11,641 nucleotides of DNA from JBKJUK01 sp046590705. GTDB taxonomy: Bacteria > Acidobacteriota > Thermoanaerobaculia > Gp7-AA8. Both the position numbers and the translations under genes were made by a program. The DNA is taken from NCBI GenBank assembly GCA_046590705.1, contig JBKJUK010000149.1, positions 1-11,641 of the forward strand. The letters run 5' to 3'. The notes under the pieces were generated by a model. It saw only the letters and a program-made list of their open reading frames with translations, was not told where the DNA came from and made no database searches. This document shows, piece after piece, positions 1 to 8,383 of this stretch (position 1 is the stretch's first letter; every line of letters starts with the position of its first letter).

Positions 1-7
1 GAAATAG

Positions 8-28
8 CCCAGGCCGTAAGGCCTTGGG
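8..28. repeat. Small hairpin at the left edge
   Basis: An eight-base arm (8-15) pairs with 20-28 around a GTAA loop, with one bulged T at position 25. It is the first of several G+C-rich hairpins in the 5' non-coding stretch and probably belongs to the same REP-like cluster as those at 56-340. The window edge may cut it. Nothing shows a function. Confidence 0.45.
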
Positions 29-55
29 GTCTCGAATCGCAACGACGATGATTCC

Positions 56-270
56 GAGCCCCGGAAGGGGCGGCATCGCGACTTCCGTGTAAGCTCGTCT
101 GTGCTGTGATGTTCAGCTGATCATTGCGCAGAGAATCTTCAGTACGGTGAGTCGCTGTTTCTAGAAACACGCTGAAGCCAATTCGTCGAGAACTATTCGC
201 CAACCTGAGTGGTCGGATGACGGTGATACGGCAGTTGAACGGAAGTCGCGATGCCGCCCCTTCGGGGCTC
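56..270. repeat. Inverted repeat pair, REP-like (56-87 and 240-270)
   Basis: The 32 nt at 56-87 are the reverse complement of the 31 nt at 240-270, apart from one C indel in the C-rich part. Each arm has a core with GCCGCCCC and GGGGCTC that can itself fold into a short hairpin. The same core returns a third time at 320-340. The 152 nt between the arms (88-239) hold no gene that I can see; the only notable element is a perfect 12-bp palindrome at 157-168. Oppositely oriented copies of a short palindromic unit between genes are typical of REP/BIME-type dispersed repeats. Belonging to a named family is not established here. Confidence 0.75.
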
Positions 271-292
271 TTGAATCGTCCCGATGCGCGGT

Positions 293-340
293 CCACGGCC
301 TCACGGCCGTGGCTAAAGAGATGCCGCCCCTCCGGGGCTC
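293..340. repeat. REP-like unit: hairpin plus third copy of the core
   Basis: Positions 293-300 and 305-312 form a perfect 8-bp stem with a TCAC loop. Eight bases later, 320-340 repeat the GATGCCGCCCC/GGGGCTC core of the 240-270 arm with a single base difference. The order hairpin, short A-rich linker, C-rich core looks like one composite dispersed unit. The stretch 341-482 that follows contains nothing I recognise. Confidence 0.65.
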
Positions 341-482
341 CGTGCGTGTTGGTTGCAGGAGCGATACTTACGATTCTCGGCGACTACTGCTGCGAGGAGC
401 TACCGTTCATTTCTGTAGAACCGGCGCCACGCGCCGATCCCGCCGCTCGGGATGACGTCCTGTTGATGACATCCAGGTTGAT

Positions 483-517
483 CATTCTGCATTCTCTATT
501 CACCATTCTCCATTCGT
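483..517. repeat. Array of five 7-nt units (CATTCTC type)
   Basis: Exactly five heptamers, 35 nt in all. All share ATTC at positions 2-5 of the unit and vary at positions 1, 6 and 7 (CATTCTG, CATTCTC and others). On the minus strand the consensus reads GAATGGA. The array ends 50 nt before purS. A second array of the same size and type sits at 2612-2646, 35 nt before acs. Confidence 0.8.
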
Positions 518-540
518 CGGCGCAACCGCAGGCGCCGTGC

Positions 541-560
541 TAAATTGCGACCGCAGGAGA
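541..560 (+). promoter_or_regulatory. Possible -10 box and ribosome binding site for purS
   Basis: TAAATT at 541-546 is a plausible -10 hexamer, but no convincing -35 box lies 16-18 nt upstream. AGGAGA at 555-560 is a reasonable Shine-Dalgarno sequence, 7 nt before the GTG at 568, and supports that start. The promoter part is weak; the ribosome binding site is more secure. Confidence 0.35.
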
Positions 561-567
561 TCGCCCC

Positions 568-816
568 GTGAAAGCTACCGTTGTCGTTGAATTGAAATCC
601 GCTGTGCTCGATCCGCAGGGAAAAGCCATTCAGCACTCGCTCCATTCGCTCGGTTTCGACGGCGTGGAAGATGTCAGGGCCGGGAAGGTGTTTCGCATTG
701 AGCTGAAACCTGAGGCTGGAACCCGTGAACAGATCGAAGAACAGATTCGTCAGATGTGCGAGAAGTTACTCGCCAACACAGTGGTCGAAAACTACACCTG
801 GACGATTGATCAGTAG
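568..816 (+). CDS. purS: Phosphoribosylformylglycinamidine synthase subunit PurS
   Basis: PurS is the small subunit of the three-part FGAM synthase (PurS, PurQ, PurL), which carries out the fourth step of de novo purine synthesis. PurS dimers help ammonia pass from the glutaminase PurQ to PurL. The protein has 82 residues, the usual length, and opens with the typical beta strand (MKATVVVELK). The family pattern follows: DPQGKAIQHSLHSLG, then GVEDVRAGKVFRIEL, ending in an ENYTW-type C-terminus. The start codon is GTG, with AGGAGA 7 nt upstream. purQ follows on the same strand after one inserted gene; purL is not in the window. The protein should be cytosolic. Confidence 0.93.
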   Translation: MKATVVVELKSAVLDPQGKAIQHSLHSLGFDGVEDVRAGKVFRIELKPEAGTREQIEEQIRQMCEKLLANTVVENYTWTIDQ

Positions 817-1879
817 CCTTGCGCTGCTGCTGACGCTGAGTGGATCACTTCTCGCCGAATCACTGACTCCGGCTCCGACGCGCGATAGAAAGGTTGTGCG
901 CCGCTGGTCGCTGCCTGGCAACCCGCGAGGTCTGGCCGTCGCTGCCGATGGAACCATCTACGCAGGCCTGGCGCAATCACAATCCGTCATGGCCATCAAT
1001 CCTCTGTCGGGCGCGATTCTTCGCTCGACAGTGCTGGATCTCGAACACATCGCTGCCACCAAAGAACTCAGCACGCTTCGAATCAGCAGCGATGGCAAGC
1101 GGCTGGTCGTGGCCAACGGCAGCGACGAGAGCGTGACCATCCTCTCCCTCCCGGAGCTCGAGGTGGTCCGCGAGATAGGACTCGAGGGGGAGACCATCCG
1201 CGACGCGATTCCCGACCCGACCGGCAGGTACCTGTACGTGCTCGGTCGAACCGTTCATGTGTTCAATGCTTCAGGCGATCGCGAGCTCACCACCATTCGC
1301 TTTCCGGAGCCGATGGCAATCGCCTCCGATTCAGCCGGACGACTTCTGGCCGTGGTCGGCTCAGAACAATTCAGCAGCGGCAAAGCCACGGTGGTTTCCC
1401 TCATCGACACCACCACCTGGAAGGAAGTCGTGCGCGAACCTTTGCAGACTGATCGTGTGATCGAAGCGGCGCGTTTCGGGGCCGGGGACTCCGCGCTCAT
1501 TTTCGTCGCAAAGAACTGGCTGGGCGAGAAGTCCCTCGTCACACGGGCAGCGAAGACCATGGCCGCCGACAACGGACGCATGAGAATTCGCTTTGATTTC
1601 GGAGATCTGGTCAGCAGTGAAACAGTCTGCCTTCCCCAGAATTCAGGGCCGCAGATCCTCACCGCGGGACCTGCCACCGGCCAGGTGTTGATCGCCGAGC
1701 GACGATGCAGTGCCAGCAGCTCGTTCGTCGCCTCCGAACGTAAAGTAACCGCGCTCTCGATCTACGGAGTCGCTGCCTTCGCCCTGCAGTGGAACGCGAA
1801 GGCCGGAGGCGTCGTGACCACTGATCCGGCGGGTTATCTTACAATCTATAAAGTTCCCGAGAAGCGACCGGTACGATGA
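806..1879 (+). CDS. Secreted beta-propeller protein between purS and purQ
   Basis: I cannot name this gene. From a TTG start at 806 it encodes 357 residues and begins with a clear signal peptide: hydrophobic residues 2-16, with likely cleavage after Ala17. This start overlaps purS by 11 nt. The only other start in frame, GTG at 725, would overlap purS by 92 nt and add 27 residues before the signal peptide, so I prefer TTG; the ribosome binding site is weak either way. The mature part shows repeated blade-like segments with a DG or TG turn followed by a hydrophobic strand (AVAADGTIYAG near 44-54, ISSDGKRLVVANG near 93-105, then PDPTGRYLYV). This is the look of YVTN/lactonase-type or WD40-like propellers. 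It is probably periplasmic, possibly a binding or scaffold protein. No catalytic residues are evident, and purine-related function is not implied by position alone. Confidence 0.75.
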   Translation: MISSLALLLTLSGSLLAESLTPAPTRDRKVVRRWSLPGNPRGLAVAADGTIYAGLAQSQSVMAINPLSGAILRSTVLDLEHIAATKELSTLRISSDGKRLVVANGSDESVTILSLPELEVVREIGLEGETIRDAIPDPTGRYLYVLGRTVHVFNASGDRELTTIRFPEPMAIASDSAGRLLAVVGSEQFSSGKATVVSLIDTTTWKEVVREPLQTDRVIEAARFGAGDSALIFVAKNWLGEKSLVTRAAKTMAADNGRMRIRFDFGDLVSSETVCLPQNSGPQILTAGPATGQVLIAERRCSASSSFVASERKVTALSIYGVAAFALQWNAKAGGVVTTDPAGYLTIYKVPEKRPVR

Positions 1880-1912
1880 GTGCAGCTGAGATGGAGCAAT
1901 GGAGCAGAGAAG

Positions 1913-2611
1913 ATGAAATTTGGAATCGTCGCGCTTCCAGGCTCGAACTGCGATCATGACGCACTGCACGTAGCCGGCACGGTGCTCGGTGCTGAAACCA
2001 CGCTGCTCTGGCACAAGAGCACCAGTCTCGAAGAGGTCGACTGCGTCATCATTCCCGGAGGATTCTCGTACGGCGATTACCTTCGCGCGGGTGCCCTGGC
2101 CAGCTTCGCCCCGATCATGGAACCGATTCGCCAGCACGCCGCCGCGGGGGGACTGGTCCTCGGAATCTGCAACGGCTTTCAAGTGCTCACCGAGGCGGGA
2201 CTGCTCCCGGGTGCGCTCCTTCGAAACGGAGATCTGCGTTTCATCTGCCGTGATGTTCATCTGCGCGTCGAATCCACTTCTGCGCCACTCACTGCGGCGT
2301 TGAGTCCCGGCGAGATTCTTCGCGTTCCAATCGCCCATGGTGAAGGAAACTATTTTGCCGACGCGGCCACGCTGGACGAACTGGAGCGCAACGATCAGGT
2401 GCTCTTCCGCTATTGCGACTCGGAAGGACGAATCACGAAAGAAGCAAATCCGAACGGCTCCTCGCGCAACATCGCCGGGATCTGCAACAGTGGCAGGAAT
2501 GTCATCGGAATGATGCCCCACCCCGAACGCTGTTCCGAGGAGGCGATGGGCAACACCGACGGCCTGCGCCTCTTCCGATCGCTGATGGACTCAATGGCCC
2601 TGTCTATCTGA
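1913..2611 (+). CDS. purQ: Phosphoribosylformylglycinamidine synthase subunit PurQ (glutaminase)
   Basis: PurQ is a class I glutamine amidotransferase that releases ammonia from glutamine for FGAM synthase. From ATG 1913 the protein has 232 residues, the usual length. The nucleophile is Cys86 in GICNGFQ. The other catalytic residues are His203 and Glu205 in MMPHPE. Other family signatures are VALPGSNCD at the N-terminus, IPGGFSYGDYLRAGA near 47-61 and the HGEGNY segment near 142-147. An in-frame start at 1880 would add 11 residues (MQLRWSNGAEK) not typical of the family; GGAG at 1901-1904 and the conserved MKFGIV start favour 1913. The gene lies 33 nt after the propeller gene and is probably co-transcribed with purS. 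Confidence 0.95.
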   Translation: MKFGIVALPGSNCDHDALHVAGTVLGAETTLLWHKSTSLEEVDCVIIPGGFSYGDYLRAGALASFAPIMEPIRQHAAAGGLVLGICNGFQVLTEAGLLPGALLRNGDLRFICRDVHLRVESTSAPLTAALSPGEILRVPIAHGEGNYFADAATLDELERNDQVLFRYCDSEGRITKEANPNGSSRNIAGICNSGRNVIGMMPHPERCSEEAMGNTDGLRLFRSLMDSMALSI

Positions 2612-2646
2612 CATTCTCCATTCTCCATTCGACATTCTCCATTCAT
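2612..2646. repeat. Array of five 7-nt units (CATTCTC type), second copy
   Basis: Five heptamers again, 35 nt, with ATTC fixed at unit positions 2-5. The array starts directly after the purQ stop codon and ends 35 nt before the acs start. The third unit (CATTCGA) is the variant one and supplies part of a possible -35 box. The unit number and the position relative to the next gene are close to those of the array at 483-517. Confidence 0.8.
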
Positions 2647-2656
2647 CTAATACAAT
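2629..2656 (+). promoter_or_regulatory. Putative promoter of acs
   Basis: TCGACA (2629-2634, 5 of 6 matches to TTGACA) is followed after 16 nt by TACAAT (2651-2656, 5 of 6 matches to TATAAT). The -35 box and most of the spacer lie inside the 7-nt array. Transcription would start near 2663, leaving a leader of about 20 nt with GGAGGTG (2671-2677) 4 nt before the ATG. The match is good by eye but untested. Confidence 0.5.
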
Positions 2657-2681
2657 CGCGCTCCATTTCCGGAGGTGACGC

Positions 2682-4656
<1,975 letters not shown>

Positions 4657-4667
<11 letters not shown>

Positions 4668-5481
4668 CAAACCAGAGGGAGCCACCAGCGCCAGGCCCCG
4701 CAGAAGAATCACCCAGCCGACAGTCACTCCTCCAGCACGACGAACCTACATCGTCACCGGTGGGACCAGAGGGATCGGTCGCGTCACGGCCATGCGACTG
4801 CTCAGTGAGGGTCACGCCGTGGTGGCCAGCTATCTCGACTCCGCTGAAGCGGCGAAAAAGTTCGAGACTGAAACGCGGGCCACACTTGCTGCGGAAGGTC
4901 CGAAGCTCATCACGGTGAAGGCCGACGTCCGCATCCGGGCGCGCGCCGACGAACTCGTCGAGCGGGCCATCGCCGCATTCGGCGGCATCGACGGGCTGGT
5001 CAACAACGCCGGCATTCGTCGTGATGCACTGGTGTACAACATGACCTCGGAAGAATGGGACGACGTGCTCTCCACCAATCTGGAGGGCGCATTCCACTGC
5101 GTACAGGCGGTTCTCCCCTCTCTGATGAAACAGCGTTACGGCGTCATCGTAAACGTGACCTCACTCTCAGGCTTGCATGGAGTGGTAGGGCAGGCCAACT
5201 ACGCAGCAGCCAAAGGCGGGCTGATCGCCTTCAGTCGAACACTTGCCCGCGAGGTCGCGCGCAGCAGCATCCGCGTGAACTGCGTGGCGCCAGGCCTGGT
5301 CGACACCGACATGACCGCGGAACTCGACTCTGAAGTAAAGAAAGAAATGGTGCGCGCAATCCCACTGCGGCGGATGGTCAGGGCCGACGAAGTCGCGGCG
5401 GCAATTTCTTTTTTCCTGTCCGATGAATCGAGTGGTATCACCGGCCAGGTTCTGGCCGTGGACGGCGGAACTACGGCCTGA
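4657..5481 (+). CDS. fabG: FabG-type short-chain dehydrogenase, 3-oxoacyl-ACP reductase
   Basis: A classical short-chain dehydrogenase closest to FabG, which reduces 3-oxoacyl-ACP with NADPH in fatty acid synthesis. Of 274 residues, the nucleotide-binding motif TGGTRGIG lies at 34-41, NNAG at 116-119, the structural Asn at 141 and the catalytic Ser169, Tyr182 and Lys186 (NYAAAKGG). The spacings match FabG exactly, as do RVNCVAPGLVDTDM and the C-terminal DGG. The oddity is a basic, Pro-rich N-terminal extension of about 29 residues before the first beta strand (RTYIVTGG). No ATG, GTG or TTG codon lies in frame between 4657 and that strand, so the extension seems real. The gene starts inside acs; AAGGAG at 4638-4643 is a distant ribosome binding site. 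A reductase of acetoacetyl-CoA or another carbonyl substrate is possible, since family members are hard to tell apart. Confidence 0.88.
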
Positions 5482-5489
5482 ATTTCCTC

Positions 5490-6422
5490 ATGCCTCCTTA
5501 CATCTCCGTAGTCATCCCGACATTTCGTCGTCTGCCGATGCTGGAAAAAGTGCTCGATAGTCTTGCCCGACAGAAGGCCGCGCCTGCATTCGAGGTGGTG
5601 GTAGTCGATGACGGTTCAGGAGACCGTACCGTCGAGCGACTGCGCGCACGTGCCGCGACCACGCTTCCTTTTGCTTTCCGATTCGCTTCGCAGGAAAACG
5701 CAGGTCCGGGACGGGCCCGCAATCGCGGCGTGATCATGGCTGAGGGAAATTACATTCTTTTCATTGGCGACGACACTGTTCCCGCCGACGATTTCGTGGC
5801 CGAGCACGCGCGAGTGCACAGAGAGAGCGGCGAAGACCCCATGCTGGCCTGTCTCGGATACACAGGCTGGCCTGCGGAGCAACGTACGACTCGGTTCATG
5901 CACTACATCAACGACTACGGCCTGCAGTTCGGATACAGGCTAATCGAACATGGAACCGACGTCCCCTTCAACTTCTTTTACACCTCCAACATCTCGCTCT
6001 CCCGGACGCTGATGATGGAACATCCTTTCGATACATCGTTCCCCGCCGCAGCGTGGGAAGACATCGAGCTCGCATATCGACTCGAGGCTCTGGGACTGCG
6101 CATCCGTTACAACAAGTCAGCGGTTACGCGTCACCATCACGAGATGAACGTCGATTCGTTCGCGAGGCGCCAGTATTCGGTCGGAAAATCAGGCGCGATC
6201 TTCAACACCAAACATCCCGAACTCGGACATTTCCTCGGCGTCGAAGAGGTCCGAACCATACCGCTGGCCAGTGCCCGGCAGATGGCGGGACTGAGATTTC
6301 AGGCCAAACTCGGGGAGAGAATCCCTTTCCTCAGCCGGGACTCTGTCTACGAGAAGCTGATGCGTCAACACTATCTCCGTGGCCTGCGTGACGGACTGAA
6401 AGAGGCTGGTTCACTCGCGTAG
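5490..6422 (+). CDS. Family 2 (GT-A) glycosyltransferase
   Basis: A glycosyltransferase of family GT2 with 310 residues and a GT-A fold. It opens with ISVVIPTFRR (5-14), then EVVVVDDGSGDRT (35-47) with the nucleotide-binding Asp pair 40-41, the conserved ENAGPGRARNRG (69-80), the metal-binding GDD (93-95) in place of a canonical DXD, and WEDIELAYRL (189-198) with the likely catalytic acidic pair. A His cluster (215-217) follows. There is no membrane segment, so it should act in the cytosol or at the inner face of the membrane on a nucleotide-sugar donor. The acceptor cannot be told; lipopolysaccharide, exopolysaccharide or protein glycans are all possible. It starts 8 nt after fabG without a clear Shine-Dalgarno sequence. 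The next ATG (Met17) would cut off the first motif, so 5490 is preferred. Confidence 0.88.
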   Translation: MPPYISVVIPTFRRLPMLEKVLDSLARQKAAPAFEVVVVDDGSGDRTVERLRARAATTLPFAFRFASQENAGPGRARNRGVIMAEGNYILFIGDDTVPADDFVAEHARVHRESGEDPMLACLGYTGWPAEQRTTRFMHYINDYGLQFGYRLIEHGTDVPFNFFYTSNISLSRTLMMEHPFDTSFPAAAWEDIELAYRLEALGLRIRYNKSAVTRHHHEMNVDSFARRQYSVGKSGAIFNTKHPELGHFLGVEEVRTIPLASARQMAGLRFQAKLGERIPFLSRDSVYEKLMRQHYLRGLRDGLKEAGSLA

Positions 6423-6425
6423 AAT
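6396..6425 (+). promoter_or_regulatory. Possible internal promoter for tmk-holB
   Basis: TAGAAT at 6420-6425 matches the -10 consensus at 5 of 6 positions. CTGAAA at 6396-6401, 18 nt upstream, matches TTGACA at 4 of 6. Transcription would begin at about 6432-6435, at or just before the tmk ATG (6435). The transcript would then have almost no leader, which fits the lack of a Shine-Dalgarno sequence there. The site lies across the end of the glycosyltransferase gene. Confidence 0.35.
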
Positions 6426-6434
6426 GCGCATCGC

Positions 6435-7109
6435 ATGAGATCAACCGGCACGTTCATTTCCGTCGAAGGCGTAGAGGGTTCAGGCAAGAGCACCCAGGCT
6501 ATCCGGCTGGCGCAGGCCATTCGCGCAGGCGGGAGCAAGTGCATCCTGACCAAGGAGCCGGGAGGCACGCGTCTCGGAGATCGCATACGAAGCATCCTCC
6601 TCGACCCTGAGGAAGATGGGATGGATCCGGTCACCGAACTCTGTCTGTATTCGGCTTCACGCCGACAGCATCTGACCGATGTGATCCGGCCGGGTCTCGA
6701 TCAGGGCGCGGTCATTCTCTGTGATCGATTCACCGACGCCACGCTCGCTTATCAGGGGTTCGGCCGCCTGCTCGATCTCGGCCAGCTACATGCCCTCAAT
6801 GACTGGGTCACGGAAAAAACCTACCCCGACCTGGTACTGCTCTTCGATCTTTCCGAGTCAGTTGGACTCGACCGTGCGCGCTCACGCAATGCAGCGCTCG
6901 ATATGCAGAACGAGAGCCGGCTGGAGGGCGAGGATCTACGGTTTCACCGTCGTGTGCGTGAGGGCTATCTGGCACTGGCCGCATCGGAACCGCATCGCTT
7001 CAGCGTGATCGACGCCTCGGGAAGTGTCGATGAAGTTTTCGCTCGCGCCCTGTCCGAATTACATCGCCGCTATCCCGCGCTGAGAGTGTCGCGAGGCCCC
7101 TCCGCATGA
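6435..7109 (+). CDS. tmk: Thymidylate kinase
   Basis: This kinase phosphorylates dTMP to dTDP, an essential step in making dTTP. The protein has 224 residues (family 200-225). The P-loop is VEGSGKST (13-20), followed by the conserved EPGGTRLG (41-48), the DRF motif with flanking residues (97-107, ending in AYQG) and the LID region with ARSRN and SRLEGEDLRFHRRVREGY (147-178), which is diagnostic of the family. It begins 12 nt after the glycosyltransferase stop and has no visible Shine-Dalgarno sequence. Its stop codon overlaps the holB start in ATGA, so translation of the two is probably coupled. The tmk-holB pairing is common in bacteria and supports both calls. Confidence 0.96.
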   Translation: MRSTGTFISVEGVEGSGKSTQAIRLAQAIRAGGSKCILTKEPGGTRLGDRIRSILLDPEEDGMDPVTELCLYSASRRQHLTDVIRPGLDQGAVILCDRFTDATLAYQGFGRLLDLGQLHALNDWVTEKTYPDLVLLFDLSESVGLDRARSRNAALDMQNESRLEGEDLRFHRRVREGYLALAASEPHRFSVIDASGSVDEVFARALSELHRRYPALRVSRGPSA

Positions 7110-8023
7110 GATCGATGACAGCGTTGCTGCTCGAGTCCGCGCGCCGCCAGGAACTGCATCATGCTCTGATTCTGCACGGCTCGGATGCTGTAGCCATGCG
7201 CTCACTCGCGCTGCGCATCTGCAAGACGCTCAACTGTCTCGAGAGCACTGATGGCGACGATTGCATGTCCTGCGGCAAGATCGATCGGGAGCATCATCCG
7301 GATATCCACTGGCTCACACCAGGTGCCGAACGGAAGATGATTTCCATCGACCAGATCCGCGCCGCAGTCGGCGAAGCGGGCGTGCGTCCCTTCGAGGGCA
7401 GGAAGAAAGTCTTCATCATCGATCCCGCGGAGGGGATGAGTATCGGAGGTGCGAACGCGCTTCTCAAGACGCTCGAAGAACCGACACCATCGACGCACTT
7501 CATTCTTCTCGCTCGCTCCGTCGAACTGCTGCTGCCGACCATCCGCTCGCGCTCTCAGTCGATTGCGGTACGCGAAGGCGTGATGGAAAATGCGTCCGTT
7601 CTGGCAGGAAGAAAGAAGATCAGCCTGCAGGCCGCACGTGCAAGAGTTCGAAGCGGAAGCGAGGGCGCTGAAGAGATGATCTCGGAGATGCTCGAGCTGC
7701 TTTCGCGATACGTGGAGAAACGGGAAACAGCGGCACTGCTGCAGATCGCAGCCCTGGCCGCCTCGGTCGACGACCCGCGAGACGGAATCACGGCCTGGGC
7801 GCAACTGCTTCGCGACCTGGTAAGTCTCAGCCCTGACGATTCGCTGCAGCCTCGAGCGTTTGAGCTCGTGCAGAATGGCATTGCACCTCAGGTGCTGATG
7901 GAGTCGGCCGAGGCCGCGCTGCGTGCGAGCTTGCGACTGGTGGTGAATGCTGATCCCCGTTTGCTGATGGAGCAGGCGGTTTTGAAGCTGGCCCCGGTCA
8001 GGGGGCCGGGGGCCGGGGCCTGA
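7106..8023 (+). CDS. holB: DNA polymerase III delta prime subunit
   Basis: Delta prime is a rigid, ATPase-inactive part of the clamp loader that places the sliding clamp on DNA. The protein has 305 residues. The AAA+ features are degenerate as expected: the Walker A position reads LILHGSDAVAMRSLA (21-35) without GK. ISIDQIR (79-85), KVFIIDPAEGMSIGGANALLKTLEEP (101-126) and TIRSRSQ (145-151) follow the family order. The zinc region has Cys44, Cys53 and Cys56, with Cys39 before; the usual four-Cys pattern is short by two residues and one Cys near 54-56. The SRC motif reads SRS. It overlaps tmk at ATGA. The last ten residues (APVRGPGAGA) are encoded by G+C-rich repeat DNA, so the native C-terminus may have been replaced. 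The function call rests on both sequence and the tmk neighbour. Confidence 0.92.
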   Translation: MRSMTALLLESARRQELHHALILHGSDAVAMRSLALRICKTLNCLESTDGDDCMSCGKIDREHHPDIHWLTPGAERKMISIDQIRAAVGEAGVRPFEGRKKVFIIDPAEGMSIGGANALLKTLEEPTPSTHFILLARSVELLLPTIRSRSQSIAVREGVMENASVLAGRKKISLQAARARVRSGSEGAEEMISEMLELLSRYVEKRETAALLQIAALAASVDDPRDGITAWAQLLRDLVSLSPDDSLQPRAFELVQNGIAPQVLMESAEAALRASLRLVVNADPRLLMEQAVLKLAPVRGPGAGA

Positions 8024-8024
8024 T

Positions 8025-8052
8025 GAACGCAGAACGATGAAGTAAGAAAGAG
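8025..8052. repeat. Four 7-nt units (GAACGCA type)
   Basis: Four heptamers, each beginning with GAA: GAACGCA, GAACGAT, GAAGTAA, GAAAGAG. The array starts one base after the holB stop codon. Positions 8025-8049 are the exact reverse complement of 11109-11133, 3 kb away, including the order of the variant units, so the two are copies of one dispersed element. Confidence 0.75.
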
Positions 8053-8080
8053 AAACAGCAAAACCTTGCACCTTCGCACA

Positions 8081-8261
8081 GACGTCATTCCGATGAGCCA
8101 CGCGATCGTTGGCGTGACGCAGCACTTCCTGCGAAGAGGAATCTCCGGTCCGCACGGACGCGGTGCATCGGTACGACCCACGCGGCGCGGACCGGAGTTT
8201 CCTCTTCGCATGCCCACCTCGCAAACTCGTTCAAGCATCCCGAGCTCATCGGAATGACGTC
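8081..8261. repeat. Nested palindromic element
   Basis: The outer arms are 18 nt, perfect (8081-8098 with 8244-8261). The inner arms are 23 nt with one mismatch (8131-8153 with 8187-8209). The two unpaired sides between them are of nearly equal length (32 and 34 nt), so the whole 181 nt could fold into one long hairpin with an internal loop. The outer arm contains GTCATTCCGA and the inner arm GAGGAATCT; these two motifs, side by side, resemble dispersed repeats I know from several bacterial genomes. No protein is encoded. It might help stop transcription leaving holB, but no T-tract follows. Confidence 0.75.
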
Positions 8262-8347
8262 GCGGCTAAGTTGCAAAGTACGCGGTCTGCTCTGGACCCG
8301 GACTGTACTCCGGCCCCCGGCCGCTTCTATACGCCGCCGGCCCGCCT

Positions 8348-8383
8348 TAAAAAAGATTAGCCCCGGCTTTTGACCGGGGCTAA
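8348..8383 (-). terminator. Intrinsic terminator, minus strand
   Basis: A perfect 10-bp stem (8357-8366 with 8374-8383) with a 7-nt loop. Read on the minus strand it is followed by TCTTTTTT (8355-8348). Read on the plus strand, no T-tract follows, so it should work for minus-strand transcripts only. It would end either the candidate small RNA just upstream or read-through from the amidase-GerM genes. Confidence 0.85.

Larger units (their letters stand above)
8004..8322. repeat. G+C-rich inverted repeats bounding the post-holB non-coding block
   Basis: The 11 nt at 8004-8014 (GGCCGGGGGCC) are the reverse complement of 8312-8322. They enclose the 7-nt units at 8025-8052 and the nested palindrome at 8081-8261. 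The left copy lies within the last codons of holB. The arms are short and of low complexity, so they could pair by chance, but their placement around the other repeats is suggestive of one composite insertion. Confidence 0.4.

Noticed and set aside
217..543. 108-residue open frame, plus strand
   Set aside because: It runs through the REP-like repeats and the 7-nt array; its composition changes with the repeat and no protein family is recognisable.
1840..1845. TACAAT as a -10 box for purQ
   Set aside because: It lies within the coding region of the propeller gene, 68 nt before purQ, with no -35 box at a proper distance.
1643..2521. 292-residue open frame, minus strand, over purQ
   Set aside because: purQ on the other strand has its full catalytic triad; this is a shadow.
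7202..8224. 340-residue open frame, minus strand, over holB and the palindrome
   Set aside because: It lies opposite a well-supported gene and runs into repeat DNA; it has no recognisable motif.
8066..8276. Two facing 63-residue open frames on opposite strands
   Set aside because: Both share DVIPMS only because the DNA is palindromic; they are products of the inverted repeat, not genes.
8357..8383. Terminator for the plus-strand operon ending in holB
   Set aside because: No T-tract follows on the plus strand; the T-tract is on the minus strand side only.
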